Below, piece after piece: positions 55,042-64,000 of a stretch of DNA of 64,000 nucleotides. The translations under genes and the position numbers were made by a program. Every line of letters begins with the position of its first letter. The stretch's first letter is position 1. The stretch lies in contig JAOZGP010000006.1 of NCBI GenBank assembly GCA_027491735.1, positions 57,066-121,065 of the forward strand. The letters are read 5' to 3'. Under the pieces are notes generated by a model. It searched no databases and had not been told where the DNA came from. It worked only from the letters and a program-made list of their open reading frames with translations. The DNA comes from Thermoproteota archaeon. GTDB lineage: Archaea > Korarchaeota > Korarchaeia > Korarchaeales > Korarchaeaceae.

Positions 55042-57255
55042 TTGGGCATCATGAAAAGAGAGGAAGTTCTGAGAATAATCCCTCCGAAGCTCGTGCTTGA
55101 TCATTACTGGGAAGTATTTGATCTAATAGCCTGGGGATTGAGGGTTGTTCAGCCGGAGAGGAGGGAGCATTTTAGTCTCGAAGATGTTACTGGTTATTTT
55201 TCGAAAAAGCTACAAGAAATTGATAATCCGATAGTTAAAAGGTTATATTTTAGAGCTCTGATCTGCTCAAAGGCTTTGTTAGATGAGCTTGTGAGCTTGG
55301 GTCTGTTAGTTAAGGAAAACGATATGCTTCGTAAGTCTAACGAATACTCTATAATATATCGAGTATTGAAGTTTGGAATTAGGAGTAGTTGCCGAAGACT
55401 GGTCGCATGGGCGGTTTACTACCTTTACCATAAGGGAATTACGAAGTTTTCGATCAGAGAACTCCTTTCTGAACTTTCCTATAGCAATGAGGAGTATAGA
55501 GCAGAGTTACCATATCTCTATGTTTGGAAGAATGGGGTATGGACAAGGCTTCTAGAAAAGCAAGGGAATACGTGGATACTGATAGCGGAGCCTTACTACC
55601 CGAGTAAACCCCTCCTCTTACTTGACATGCCATGCAGACTGTCTCTAGCTATTTCTGAGCTAGCAAAGAGTAAAAAGGAGTTCTCTGAATGGGAAATCCT
55701 TATTAAACTACGTGAAATGGAGGCTAGAAGTCTAGAACGGATACTTAAAAGGCTTAAAATGAGGCAAGATGACAATAGGTGGATTATCGATGAGCAAACT
55801 ATAGCCAACATAAGAAAACTTCTCTTAGAGGCGGAACTCCCAATGACGTGGCCATTTTACGGCGTGTTAATAGTGAAGAGTTCCTACTTTAAGCTTTTAG
55901 GTAGTCAATCTCGCACTCTATACGTGGATGTGCCTAACTCGATCATATCGGAGTTCTTAGACAGGCTTGAAGTATCATGTAAACAATACGAGAATGACTT
56001 AGATGAGATGACAAAACAAGCAAAGAACTTAGTCGAAGAATACAACAAGGTACTCAAACGTGAGCTAGGTCCATGGCTGAAGTTAAATATCAGGAGGGTC
56101 GCTTTTCTAGGCAGACCTTTTGGAGTAAAGATGTCTCTAGAATGGGAAGAGTTCTTTTCCTTCTTAGAGGAGTTTTCCGGAAAAGACGTGCCGCTTCACG
56201 AGAAGTATAGATACATACTGTTCTGTCGGGCTCCTTCTCTACCGCTCGTAATGAGAGGTGATATGGGGAGGACGCAGGCTGCTGTTAAGGAGATGGTGAA
56301 GGAAGATGTGGATCGCATTCATGAAATCCTTATTGACTTTACAAGCTTCTTAGAGCACGTTAAGCGTAAATTGTTCAAAATAGCCCGACGAAGGAGAACT
56401 GTACCTTTAGAGCCGTCCGTTCTTCAATACCTCCCTGAGATGATATCTACGCTACGCGCATTAACTTCCCTAGTTGAAAATGGAACCATACCTGCCTGCT
56501 ACAGGGAGTTGAGGAAGGTTTTAGAAAATCTGGCGTGGATGATCTTTGACGATATCCTATTTTTCAAAACAGTCCACATGAGTGGAAGACAAGGCCATGA
56601 TATACCGATTTCTCCTTACACCCTCGTTATGAAGGAGTGGTATGAATGGTCCGTGCAAAGGGATCTAACGCTAAGACATCTGGGAGAGCTAAAAAAGTCT
56701 ATTAAATCTCTCGTTAAGACTATTCATGCGCTCGGAATGACGAAAGGATACATGTGGAAAGAGAAGGACATAGAAGAAGCTATCTTCAGCAACCTCTCGG
56801 TCTCTTTATACTTGTTTCTTGTAGGTAAAGAGGCTGTGATTCCAAAGAGGTTGGAAGGCTTCGTTCCAATCTACAAAAAGGAACTACTGACTCCGTTGAT
56901 CGAGGAAAATCTCAGATTCATCATTAAGAGCTTGAAGAGCAAACGTCTCTCCGATTCCGATGAATACCTGATTAGGGAGATCACAGAAATCGCTCTAAAA
57001 GAGACACCTAAAGAGGTTATCGCACCGTATCCGTCAAACGAATTCGTCCTCGGATATGTGGATAAGATCTTTCACAGCAAACTATTAAAGAAGTACAAGG
57101 AATATAGCCACTTCGTCCACTCTTACTTCACTTCATGGCACATATTTCCATTCTCCTCGGTTTTGGAGTTTAAAGTCTTCAAGTACGAGCTTGAAATGTT
57201 TTCTCAAATAGTGCATGATCTCATTAACAACTACGTTAACATGCTCTTTGGGTAG
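55042..57255 (+). CDS. Orphan 737-residue helical protein
   Basis: A large intact ORF that is A/T-richer than both neighbours. The product seems mostly helical with no membrane segment. The first 250 residues contain winged-helix-like pieces such as FSIRELLSELSYSNEEY and EWEILIKLREMEARSLERILKRLKM. A coiled-coil-like run, LEVSCKQYENDLDEMTKQAKNLVEEYNKVLKREL, lies near residue 315. I see no nuclease, ATPase or methylase motif. It starts at TTG 55042 or ATG 55051. It lies at the edge of a defence-like cluster and ends 65 bases before the Orc1-like gene. Confidence 0.6.
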   Translation: MGIMKREEVLRIIPPKLVLDHYWEVFDLIAWGLRVVQPERREHFSLEDVTGYFSKKLQEIDNPIVKRLYFRALICSKALLDELVSLGLLVKENDMLRKSNEYSIIYRVLKFGIRSSCRRLVAWAVYYLYHKGITKFSIRELLSELSYSNEEYRAELPYLYVWKNGVWTRLLEKQGNTWILIAEPYYPSKPLLLLDMPCRLSLAISELAKSKKEFSEWEILIKLREMEARSLERILKRLKMRQDDNRWIIDEQTIANIRKLLLEAELPMTWPFYGVLIVKSSYFKLLGSQSRTLYVDVPNSIISEFLDRLEVSCKQYENDLDEMTKQAKNLVEEYNKVLKRELGPWLKLNIRRVAFLGRPFGVKMSLEWEEFFSFLEEFSGKDVPLHEKYRYILFCRAPSLPLVMRGDMGRTQAAVKEMVKEDVDRIHEILIDFTSFLEHVKRKLFKIARRRRTVPLEPSVLQYLPEMISTLRALTSLVENGTIPACYRELRKVLENLAWMIFDDILFFKTVHMSGRQGHDIPISPYTLVMKEWYEWSVQRDLTLRHLGELKKSIKSLVKTIHALGMTKGYMWKEKDIEEAIFSNLSVSLYLFLVGKEAVIPKRLEGFVPIYKKELLTPLIEENLRFIIKSLKSKRLSDSDEYLIREITEIALKETPKEVIAPYPSNEFVLGYVDKIFHSKLLKKYKEYSHFVHSYFTSWHIFPFSSVLEFKVFKYELEMFSQIVHDLINNYVNMLFG

Positions 57256-57319
57256 GCTCTATCGGAATAACTCCTTCGTTCTCTCTTTAAAAGCCTACCG
57301 GAATAATTAAAATGCCGAT

Positions 57320-58351
57320 ATGCGTGAAAGCGGGCTCTTCGACTACGGAAACGGGATAATCCGCGACGAGGCTGTCCTACTTGAGACGTTCATACCTCGT
57401 AGGCTGTTCCACAGGGAGGGTCAATTGGAGGCGCTTGCCTCCTGCCTAAGGCCAGTAGTCAAGGGGAGGAGGCCCAGAAACGCTTTTCTCTACGGACCAC
57501 CGGGTACGGGTAAGACCGCGATGTGCCTCTACGTGTTCAGGGAGCTTTCAAAGTACACCGGTATGGCTAAGCCGATCTACGTTAACTGCTGGAAGAGCCC
57601 GACCGTGCACTCGATGCTCTGCGAGCTCGTAGCGTCGCTCAAGCGTTTTGTCCACAGGAGGGAGCCTGTCAAGGAGCTTTTGCTGAGGTTCAAGGCTGAG
57701 CTCAAGGAAGGAGTTTTAGTCATAGTAGCCCTCGATGAAATAGACCAGCTCAGGGATCAAAGGATACTCTACGATCTGTTAAGAAACGGCTGCGGACTGG
57801 TGTGTATAGCCAACGACGAGAAAGCGTTGATGAACCTCGATCCGAGAATCAGGTCGTCGCTCCAGGTGGAGGAGATAGCGTTCCCGGCCTACAGGGATTG
57901 GGAGCTCTTCGACATTCTGTGGGACAGAGCCAAACTCGCGCTGATGCCGGATACCATTGAGAGGAGGCAGGTTAGGAAGATAGCCTCCTTTAGCGGCGAC
58001 GATGCTAGGGTGGGGCTTGAAATAATGAGGAGGGCGGCCCTTCTAGCGGAGGATGAGGGAAAGGAGAGGATAGAGGATAAGCACATAAAGCGTGCTTAGG
58101 AGCAAGCTAGGTTCTTGAGAAAGGATAGGCTGCTGGAGAAGCTCAACGAACATGAGAGACTTCTATGCCGACTCGTGGAGGACTACGGAGAGATAGCTTC
58201 AGGAGAACTCTACAAGGCATATCGTTCACGGGTAGAGTCGCCCGTCACGGAAAGAGCGTACAGGAAGTACATGGAGCACCTAGTCAAGCTGGGACTGGTA
58301 AAGGCCAAGGGAGAGGGAAGATGGAGGAAGTATTATTCAAGAGGTCAATAA
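57320..58351 (+). pseudogene. Orc1/Cdc6-like AAA+ ATPase with in-frame amber
   Basis: The protein has Walker A GPPGTGKT at 59-66, Walker B VIVALDEIDQL near 140, an Orc-like sensor IANDEKALMNLDPRIRSSL and a helical lid. A winged helix follows: HERLLCRLVEDYGEIASGELYKAYRSRVE and RAYRKYMEHLVKLGLV. The two parts are listed as separate ORFs (57320-58099 and 58115-58351), but they are in the same frame and separated only by one TAG at 58097-58099. Read through, it is a normal short Orc1/Cdc6 of about 343 residues. It may be an element-encoded initiator. The TAG could be a point mutation, an error or a readthrough codon. Confidence 0.85.
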
Positions 58352-58364
58352 AGCTAGACCTCCC

Positions 58365-61016
58365 TTATTCTTCCTCCTCTTCTAATATACTTGCTCCGAT
58401 CTGTTTTAGAGTCTCCTTAACAACGTTTTCTAAGATATTTCTATCGATCCCCCTCTCAGACTTTGCATCTATTTTTACCTCTAGCGATATCTGAACTCCT
58501 TCTCGGCTTAACGGCCTGAAGACACCGCGCACAACATCCGATAGCTTATCCCAAGGGATAGTAGCCCTTACTGAGTATCTTCTTACAGGTCCTCGAATAG
58601 GTATCAGTGGCCCTGGGCCTTCTAAACCTGCTTCTTCAGGTCTCTCTTCAGGGCCTCGCGGCTTCTCTTTGACTTCTCTCAGCTCTTCCTCCTTCATTTT
58701 CTGCGCTGTTTCCTTTCTGACAATTATCGCATCGCCTGTTATATCGGCAGGGCTGATATCCTCTAGGTATTTGATCTTCTCGTCGATTAAAAGGCCAAAG
58801 ATCCCGTTCTTGACTCCCTGTACGACTGCATTTTTAAGGACTGATTCGCTTTCCAACATAGGGAGGCCTGGAAACTTTAAGAAGGCTTCCCAAATTTCAT
58901 CTACGCTCTTGCGTTCATCCTCTTTTGCAAAGGCTTTTTCTAACAACACTTTGGGAGATATTTTGTTCAATAGGGCCTCCTGATCCTTAAGGTATTCTTT
59001 TACTCTCTTAGCTAGATCGGGTCTCTCTCCGAGTGTAGGTATACCTAAGTTAAACTCCTTGAAGCCGTCCTTCGAAGCTTTAGCCATGTACCTATAGGTC
59101 GAGAGAATCTTTGTCCAAAGGGAGGCATTAGCATCTTTTAGCTTTTGGACTACACGAGACTTGTCCTCATCTGTTAACCTCTTCATGGCATCCTTATCCG
59201 TTTTTATAGCATTTAACGCTAAGAAGCGACGGGTCATCCCCTCCAGCCCCTCATACTCGTTCGGATCTACCAGAAGGAATATCAACGTATTCTTGCACAC
59301 CCTGAAACCCTCAGAGTATCTATCAATCATCTCCTGGACGAATTTTCTGGCTTTTTCGGTACCAGCCATCATATCTGGAGAGAGTATAATGAGCTTAAGC
59401 TTCCTACTATCTGGGACGTCGCTAGTTGACTTAGGCCATATGAAGACTTCGAAATCCTTACCCGCTATCCTCTCTACTCGTCTTCTGATCTCTTTCTCGA
59501 TCTCTTCCTCCCTTATTATCTCCTCCTTATCCACTATGACCCTGTTGAGGCTTACTACGTTGCTGAAATAGTAGAGATCATTCTTTTCATCGTGATGAAG
59601 GAACCACAGCTCATCTTCAAGCCTCCTAAGAGCATCTCCTATAATTGGCGGAGGTATTTCCTCCCTTAGCAAGGCAATCCTGAGCCTCTGCGTCGTGACC
59701 CCTCTTCTCTCGCCGCCACTAAACGAATAGAAGAATATGGAAGTCGCCAGGCCAGTGGCAATATTAAACCTAGAATACTCGGTTCCCATAGCCCTATCCA
59801 TCCTAGCCGCCTTCGCCGCACTCCCGACTATATCTGAAGCGATTACCGACTCGAATACCTCGCCTATGTGCTCGATGAACATCCTCCTTATCTTGGGGTT
59901 GCCTAAGTTTATATGTGCTGGCTGAATCAGAGGTGATGGATATTGCCTCACATAGAGGTCTGAAACCACCTCTGCAAGAAGCCTAAGTACGCCCCTCGTT
60001 CTCTGGAATGTCGGAATACTCCCCCATCTCTCAAATAGAATATCTATAAGCTCTGGGTGGAAAGGATAGGCTTTCTCGATTCTTTCCCTGTAATGGGGTT
60101 CACAAACGTCATGCGGCACTTCTTCTCCCAGCTTTTGGTAAAGGTCGAAGTATTTTCTTGCAACAAGCTTTCTAATTCTCTTCTCGCCTAAATCCTCAAA
60201 GAGACGCTTTCTCAAGATCTGGTAGAGCTCTTCCCCCTCAACAGGGGTATAGATTACCTGCATCCTCCCGAAGATCCTTTGTAGCTGGCTTAGTACCCTT
60301 TCCCCCCTCTCGCCGTAAGGCGCGCTTGAGGGTAACGTGCAGACAAGTGCACACTGCTTAGATGCCTTTATGGCTTCAGTTAGCTCCTGGCAGAAGGCGA
60401 AGATCTGGTCCTCGAATTCTCTAGCTTTAACAGTATACTCAGCGAGCTCATCTATTAATATGAGCAGGGGCTTACGCCTCTCGATGATCTCCTCTATTAT
60501 CTCCCTTCCGGGGGTTATCCTCCTCTTGTCATGTTCTTCCACGAGTTCGTATAGCCCTAGCTGCTCAGCTATCTCGCCCCATGGCGTCTTTCCTTTTAGG
60601 GGGTCTGGTACTGTGCCCACGAAGACTGCAAGGTTCATCTTAGGTATGCCATTTAACCCTGCCTCTTCTAGGAGTTTCCTTACTTCTTCGGAACGTAATA
60701 CCTGTTCGCCGTGCTTAGCGAGATGATAAAGGGCTACTAGAGCGTGAGTTTTACCCCCTCCGAACGGAGTTTGGATCTGTATGATCTTACTCCTCTCCTT
60801 GCCGGATAGCGAGAGAAGAACATCCCTGATTATGTTCTTTAACCCCTTGGTTACGTGAGTTCTCTGAAAGAATATCCCAGCATCTACATACTCTATAGAA
60901 GCCTCTCCCTTCAGGATGCTATTAAGATCTGCTGCAAAGTCGCTTATCTTACCTTCCCTTATGTCTCTGTGAGGAACCGCAACCTGCCACCACGGCTGCA
61001 TGCTCAACTCGTTCAC
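58365..61016 (-). CDS. DUF499 family ATPase (anti-phage-associated type)
   Basis: An intact 883-residue P-loop ATPase of the DUF499 family. Walker A is QTPFGGGKTHAL near 82-92, and Walker B LLILIDELAEY is near 185-194. A lid region with LQRIFGRMQVIYTPV follows, and a long helical C-terminal part ends with a Glu-rich tail. A linker KEKPRGPEERPEEAGLEGPGP at about 790-810 separates the last domain. DUF499 proteins occur with DUF1156 methylases in defence islands, as here. GTG 61016 overlaps the TGA of the methylase gene, so they form an operon. Confidence 0.82.
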   Translation of the reverse strand: MNELSMQPWWQVAVPHRDIREGKISDFAADLNSILKGEASIEYVDAGIFFQRTHVTKGLKNIIRDVLLSLSGKERSKIIQIQTPFGGGKTHALVALYHLAKHGEQVLRSEEVRKLLEEAGLNGIPKMNLAVFVGTVPDPLKGKTPWGEIAEQLGLYELVEEHDKRRITPGREIIEEIIERRKPLLILIDELAEYTVKAREFEDQIFAFCQELTEAIKASKQCALVCTLPSSAPYGERGERVLSQLQRIFGRMQVIYTPVEGEELYQILRKRLFEDLGEKRIRKLVARKYFDLYQKLGEEVPHDVCEPHYRERIEKAYPFHPELIDILFERWGSIPTFQRTRGVLRLLAEVVSDLYVRQYPSPLIQPAHINLGNPKIRRMFIEHIGEVFESVIASDIVGSAAKAARMDRAMGTEYSRFNIATGLATSIFFYSFSGGERRGVTTQRLRIALLREEIPPPIIGDALRRLEDELWFLHHDEKNDLYYFSNVVSLNRVIVDKEEIIREEEIEKEIRRRVERIAGKDFEVFIWPKSTSDVPDSRKLKLIILSPDMMAGTEKARKFVQEMIDRYSEGFRVCKNTLIFLLVDPNEYEGLEGMTRRFLALNAIKTDKDAMKRLTDEDKSRVVQKLKDANASLWTKILSTYRYMAKASKDGFKEFNLGIPTLGERPDLAKRVKEYLKDQEALLNKISPKVLLEKAFAKEDERKSVDEIWEAFLKFPGLPMLESESVLKNAVVQGVKNGIFGLLIDEKIKYLEDISPADITGDAIIVRKETAQKMKEEELREVKEKPRGPEERPEEAGLEGPGPLIPIRGPVRRYSVRATIPWDKLSDVVRGVFRPLSREGVQISLEVKIDAKSERGIDRNILENVVKETLKQIGASILEEEEE

Positions 61017-62398
61017 CTCTCCATAAATTCTAGGAGGCTAGGCTCCTTGGCTCTAGCCCCTTTCAAGTACTCCTCTTTACCATATAGGAAGCCCTGTATA
61101 AGTTGCTTCTCCTTATCCCCCTCTGGAAGCACTTCCGATATGGCTTGCGCCGTCCTCCAAAACATCTCGTTCCTCAAATATCCTGTTTCCTCTAAGAATT
61201 CTTTAATCTTATCCCTCTCCCCTCTAGACCAGAGAATTAACACATAGTGAAGAGCATCTATCATAGACGTTATTCTCCTTCGCCTCACGAAAACAGGGTC
61301 CTTAGCCCTCTCTAGAGGACCTAGAACTCTGACGAATTCCTTCTCCTTCTTCACGAGTTCTCCCTTATCCCATATCTCTGTGAGCTCAACTCCTAGTGGG
61401 CGGGAGATCTTTATAGCATCATCGAAGTGCACCTTGGCATTTCCGAAAGTCCATCTCCAGATAAGGTAGAAGCGGGTCACGTTGTCTACACTGCCAAGAT
61501 TCGGGCTTTTCAACACCCTCTCGAGCGCATATTCGCTAACAATTCTCCTTACGTATTCGAGTAATTCTTGAACCGATACCTCTTCCCCTGAGAGTTTCTC
61601 CACGCGGGAATACCTTCCAAAGACCTCGACTGCAGGCCCTATGGCGCTGACGAAGAAGTCCGCACCACTTATGCCTTGTTCCCAGAACTGCTCAAGCTTC
61701 TCCCTAACTCTCTTCTCCAGCTCTTCTTTTATCTCGTTGAAATAGGCTGTTCTTTCCTTAACTCTCTTTCTGCATACCATGTAAACCGAAGATGCTAAAG
61801 CCGCACTTTCTTGAGCTCTAAGTCGTTCTCTCATCTCAGTGTGAATAGGCCATGAGGCGGTTAACACCAGACCTGAATTGAGGAGGCTATTGATTATAGC
61901 TTCCCAAGCGTCTGTAGATTTATGGGCAAAGACGATTACGGCTATGCCATCTGGCCTTAGAACTCTATAGATTTCTCTAAATGCTTTAGCTATCATTTTC
62001 TCGAAAAACTGCTTAGCTTCTTCCCAACTTTTGCTATGAGTATAAGCAACTATTTCCCTTGATTTCGGAGTTAAGGGGGTAGAGAATAAATCTGGATACA
62101 GGTCACCTATACACCTCTTAAGCCAAATATAGAAAAAGTCCGAAAGATACGAGTAAGGAACATTATCGTAATATGGAGGATCAGTAATTATGGCATCAAA
62201 GTAGTTGTCTGAAAAAGGGAGCTCGGTGGCTGAAGCTTGGGATATTTCAGGTGAATTTTTGGAACTTATTTTTGAGCAATTTTCTAGAACTTTAATTCCG
62301 AACTTGAGAATTTCCAACCAATCTCCTCTCGATCCTCCGAATGGGTTTACTTCTCCATAATGCCGGGAGGTATGAAACGGTTCTTCAGATGCAATTTA
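61013..62398 (-). pseudogene. DUF1156-type adenine DNA methylase, N-terminal half missing
   Basis: The retained part has the N6-adenine methylase motif DPPYYDNVPYSYLSDFFYIWLKR and the C-terminal region of DUF1156-family enzymes. The track starts at an internal TTG, 62317, but the same frame continues upstream as HYGEVNPFGGSRGDW, a conserved DUF1156 segment, up to a TAA at about 62399. No start codon is there, and the DUF1156 domain and SAM-binding motif I, which should come before, are absent. This is a truncated gene and would not methylate by itself. It runs into the DUF499 gene. Confidence 0.82.
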
Positions 62399-62486
62399 GA
62401 GATCATCGATGAGGTTTATGTAGATTCCTTAGAGACTCGTGCATATGTACAAAAACCAGACTTTTCTTTCCATTTAATAATCGAGC

Positions 62487-63719
62487 ATGGCCGACTTCGA
62501 TGTAGAGAGCATAACTCTCGAGGATCTCGAGCGATATAAGGTCAGGCCGAACATCGACATCTACTGGCTGCCGGACAAGATATGCCTGTAGTATTACCGC
62601 GATTTGAGGCGCTGGGTGGGGCTGGCCGCTCTCTCCGCTAACCCGAGGAGAGCGATCGTCGATCAGGAGGTTTGAGAGGAGAAGATAGGGAGGAAGTTCG
62701 ATAAGGGCATCCAGTGGTACGGTGCCACGAAGCTCATGAATCACCTCTCTTGGGAATCGCTGTTGGTCGTGGTCTACATTCACTCCAACCTTAGGAACGT
62801 GATATTTAAGATAGTGCCCGACGTGCCTCCTAAGCTCGCAGGCAAGCTCGAAGCTTTCGAGCAGCTCATAAAGAAGCACGACATCCAGAGGATGCTCTGG
62901 GAGATAGAGGAGAAGCACACCTTTCCCGGACACTTCTCGAGCAAGGCCAAGAAGGAGGAAGAGGACTACGTGCTCAAATGGGAGCGTAGACGTGAGGAGG
63001 TGGAGAGGGAGATAGAGCGCCACCTCAGGGCCTACTTCCTGATAGGCGACCACCTAAATGCCGCCGCTCTCTTCTTCTACGTGTTCTCAAATCCAACTGA
63101 GGACTGGAAAATAGCCTACAAGGCCGTGAAGGGTGCTGTGAAGGCGGCGAAGCTCTCGACGAGGTTCACGTTTGGAATAAAGGTCGAGGAGGTTGAGGAT
63201 AAGGAGCTCGTGATAAATCTGGTGCATCCCCTGCTTCCGATGGTTAAACGCTATTACGGTCTCACGCTAATGAGGAAGATAAGGGAGTTCCAGCCAACGA
63301 GGGAGGAGGCCATACTACTTCAGGGGATGATGACTAGGGCTATAGAGGCGCCCAGAGATCAGGTAGTCGAGGAGAGGATACACGTTCCCGGTATCGAGGT
63401 GAGCAGGAGAATTGGGAGGTGTATACTTCTAGGCCGAGTTGTGAGGAGCGTGATCAACCGCGAGGTAACCTCCACGAAGGTATACTTTCCGATTGACTTG
63501 CTCACGAGCTCTATGATAATAGCAGCCCATACTAGGCAGGGAAAGTCTACCTTGGCAGCCTACATAGCTAACGAGGCATGCAGGCTCGGCGTTAGGGTAG
63601 TAGCGATAGATCCCGAGGGGACGCTCCTCTCTTGTCTCGGGCCATTTCCTTACTACTTCCTTCCTGACTACTTCTCGAAGATTAGTCTTCTCATAGCTCC
63701 CCTCTCCCCTTGTATTTAA
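62487..63719 (+). pseudogene. HerA-like ATPase with two in-frame stops and truncated end
   Basis: From ATG 62487 one continuous frame encodes MADFDVESITLEDLERYKV and so on, but it is broken by TAG at 62589-62591 and TGA at 62673-62675. The ORF track therefore lists only the part from 62736. The protein is a DUF87/HerA-like translocase. The N-terminal region is followed by IIAAHTRQGKSTLAAYIAN, a Walker A loop, and VVAIDPEGTLL. The frame ends at 63719, soon after Walker A, with APLSPCI, so the C-terminal ATPase half is missing. It is divergent from the DUF1156/DUF499 pair. Confidence 0.78.
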
Positions 63720-64000
63720 CAAATATGTCGAACCTCCCTGCGCCCCCTGTGGGATATAGGTCAAGCGATACTTGGTCGTTCTCGTAGACATCTTCCCTGA
63801 AGCTGACAGGAATGACCTTTAGCTTTCCGTAGACCTTCTCGTAAGCCTCTATGACCCCACGTGCGAAGGGCGTGAAGGACGATGGTGCCGCTGTACTCGA
63901 AGGTCTTATCCAAGCCCTCTCCAAGCAGCCTTATCCTAGACGTTTTGTCCTTTCAGCTCAAGTTCAAGGTGATCCTCTCGGGCCTCGCCTCGATGTGCTC
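63691..64000 (-). pseudogene. Unidentified gene fragment at the right edge
   Basis: A minus-strand ORF gives FTPFARGVIEAYEKVYGKLKVIPVSFREDV and LDLYPTGGAGRFDIFVKYKG. Further upstream another frame continues with KDKTSRIRLLGEGLDKTFEYSGTIV, preceded by an in-frame TGA. I cannot identify it. It overlaps the truncated end of the HerA-like gene, so this is probably a rearrangement junction. Confidence 0.4.

Noticed and set aside
57320-62675. Pyrrolysine or other stop-codon recoding to explain the TAG codons in the Orc1-like and HerA-like genes
   Set aside because: HerA also has an in-frame TGA and a truncated end, no pyl genes are seen, and neither gene belongs to a family known to use recoding.
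62403-63053. 216-residue minus-strand ORF opposite the HerA-like gene
   Set aside because: The plus-strand frame encodes the HerA-like protein; this is its shadow.

Overview
This window looks like a piece of a thermophilic archaeal chromosome, most likely from the TACK group and possibly Korarchaeota-like. The lineage is an inference. It rests on TATA/BRE-like promoters, GTG and TTG starts, AGG/AGA-rich codon use, an Orc1/Cdc6-type ATPase, TackOD1 zinc-ribbon proteins, CofE, superoxide reductase/rubrerythrin and a double-Cas4 type I-A adaptation module. No rRNA or tRNA gene was found to fix it.

Layout. (1) 1-1912: a CRISPR array of 29 repeats that enters from the left edge and ends in a degenerate repeat. 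(2) 2.1-5.8 kb: adaptation genes cas1, csa1, cas2 and cas4, with cas6 convergent. (3) 5.8-21.3 kb: one long leftward gene train, clearly A+T-richer than its surroundings. It carries a type I-A effector (csa5, cas7, cas5, cas8a and, at its far end, cas3' and cas3'') wrapped around a complete type III-B set (cmr1, cas10, cmr3, cmr4, cmr5, cmr6). Inserted between cmr3 and cmr4 are a CARF-HEPN ribonuclease and an MNT/HEPN toxin-antitoxin pair. That pair looks damaged: the HepT catalytic His is Arg, and MntA has a one-base frameshift.

(4) 21.5-25.8 kb: a ferrous-iron uptake operon (feoA, feoA, feoB, small membrane protein) divergent from a regulator joining an HTH to a ferritin-like domain. (5) 26-39 kb: housekeeping and degenerate genes, including DUF364 (frameshifted), Nudix, two tnpB relics, two TackOD1 proteins next to a processive GT2 glycosyltransferase, a ferredoxin, a ClC channel and a superoxide-defence pair. 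(6) 39-46.5 kb: DUF89, a SerA-like dehydrogenase, a class V aminotransferase, a decayed BNR-repeat gene, CofE and a tRNA-thiolation enzyme.

(7) 46.7-48.4 kb: a two-HTH Lrp-like regulator divergent from a tiny secreted peptide made of two identical 19-residue units, behind a perfect 18-bp palindrome, and followed by a second tiny ORF. (8) 48.4-54.6 kb: a histone-deacetylase-family gene whose core has been replaced by an inverted MgtE-like fragment, then glycosyltransferases, a nitroreductase and an S-layer-like protein. (9) 54.7-64 kb: an apparent defence/mobile island with an orphan 737-aa protein, an Orc1/Cdc6-like gene with an in-frame amber, an intact DUF499 ATPase, a DUF1156-type adenine methylase lacking its N-terminal half, and a HerA-like ATPase with two in-frame stops.

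How it fits together. Cas1, Cas2, Csa1 and Cas4 would add spacers. Cas6 would process pre-crRNA for both effectors: the type I-A complex cuts DNA with Cas3, and Cmr/Cas10 targets RNA and probably makes cyclic oligoadenylate for the CARF-HEPN protein. The strongest candidates for something not well described are the nested I-A/III-B operon with its defused toxin pair, the HTH-ferritin iron regulator, and the duplicated-peptide locus. Many genes carry frameshifts or stops. Single-base cases could be assembly errors, but several genes carry multiple lesions and are real relics.
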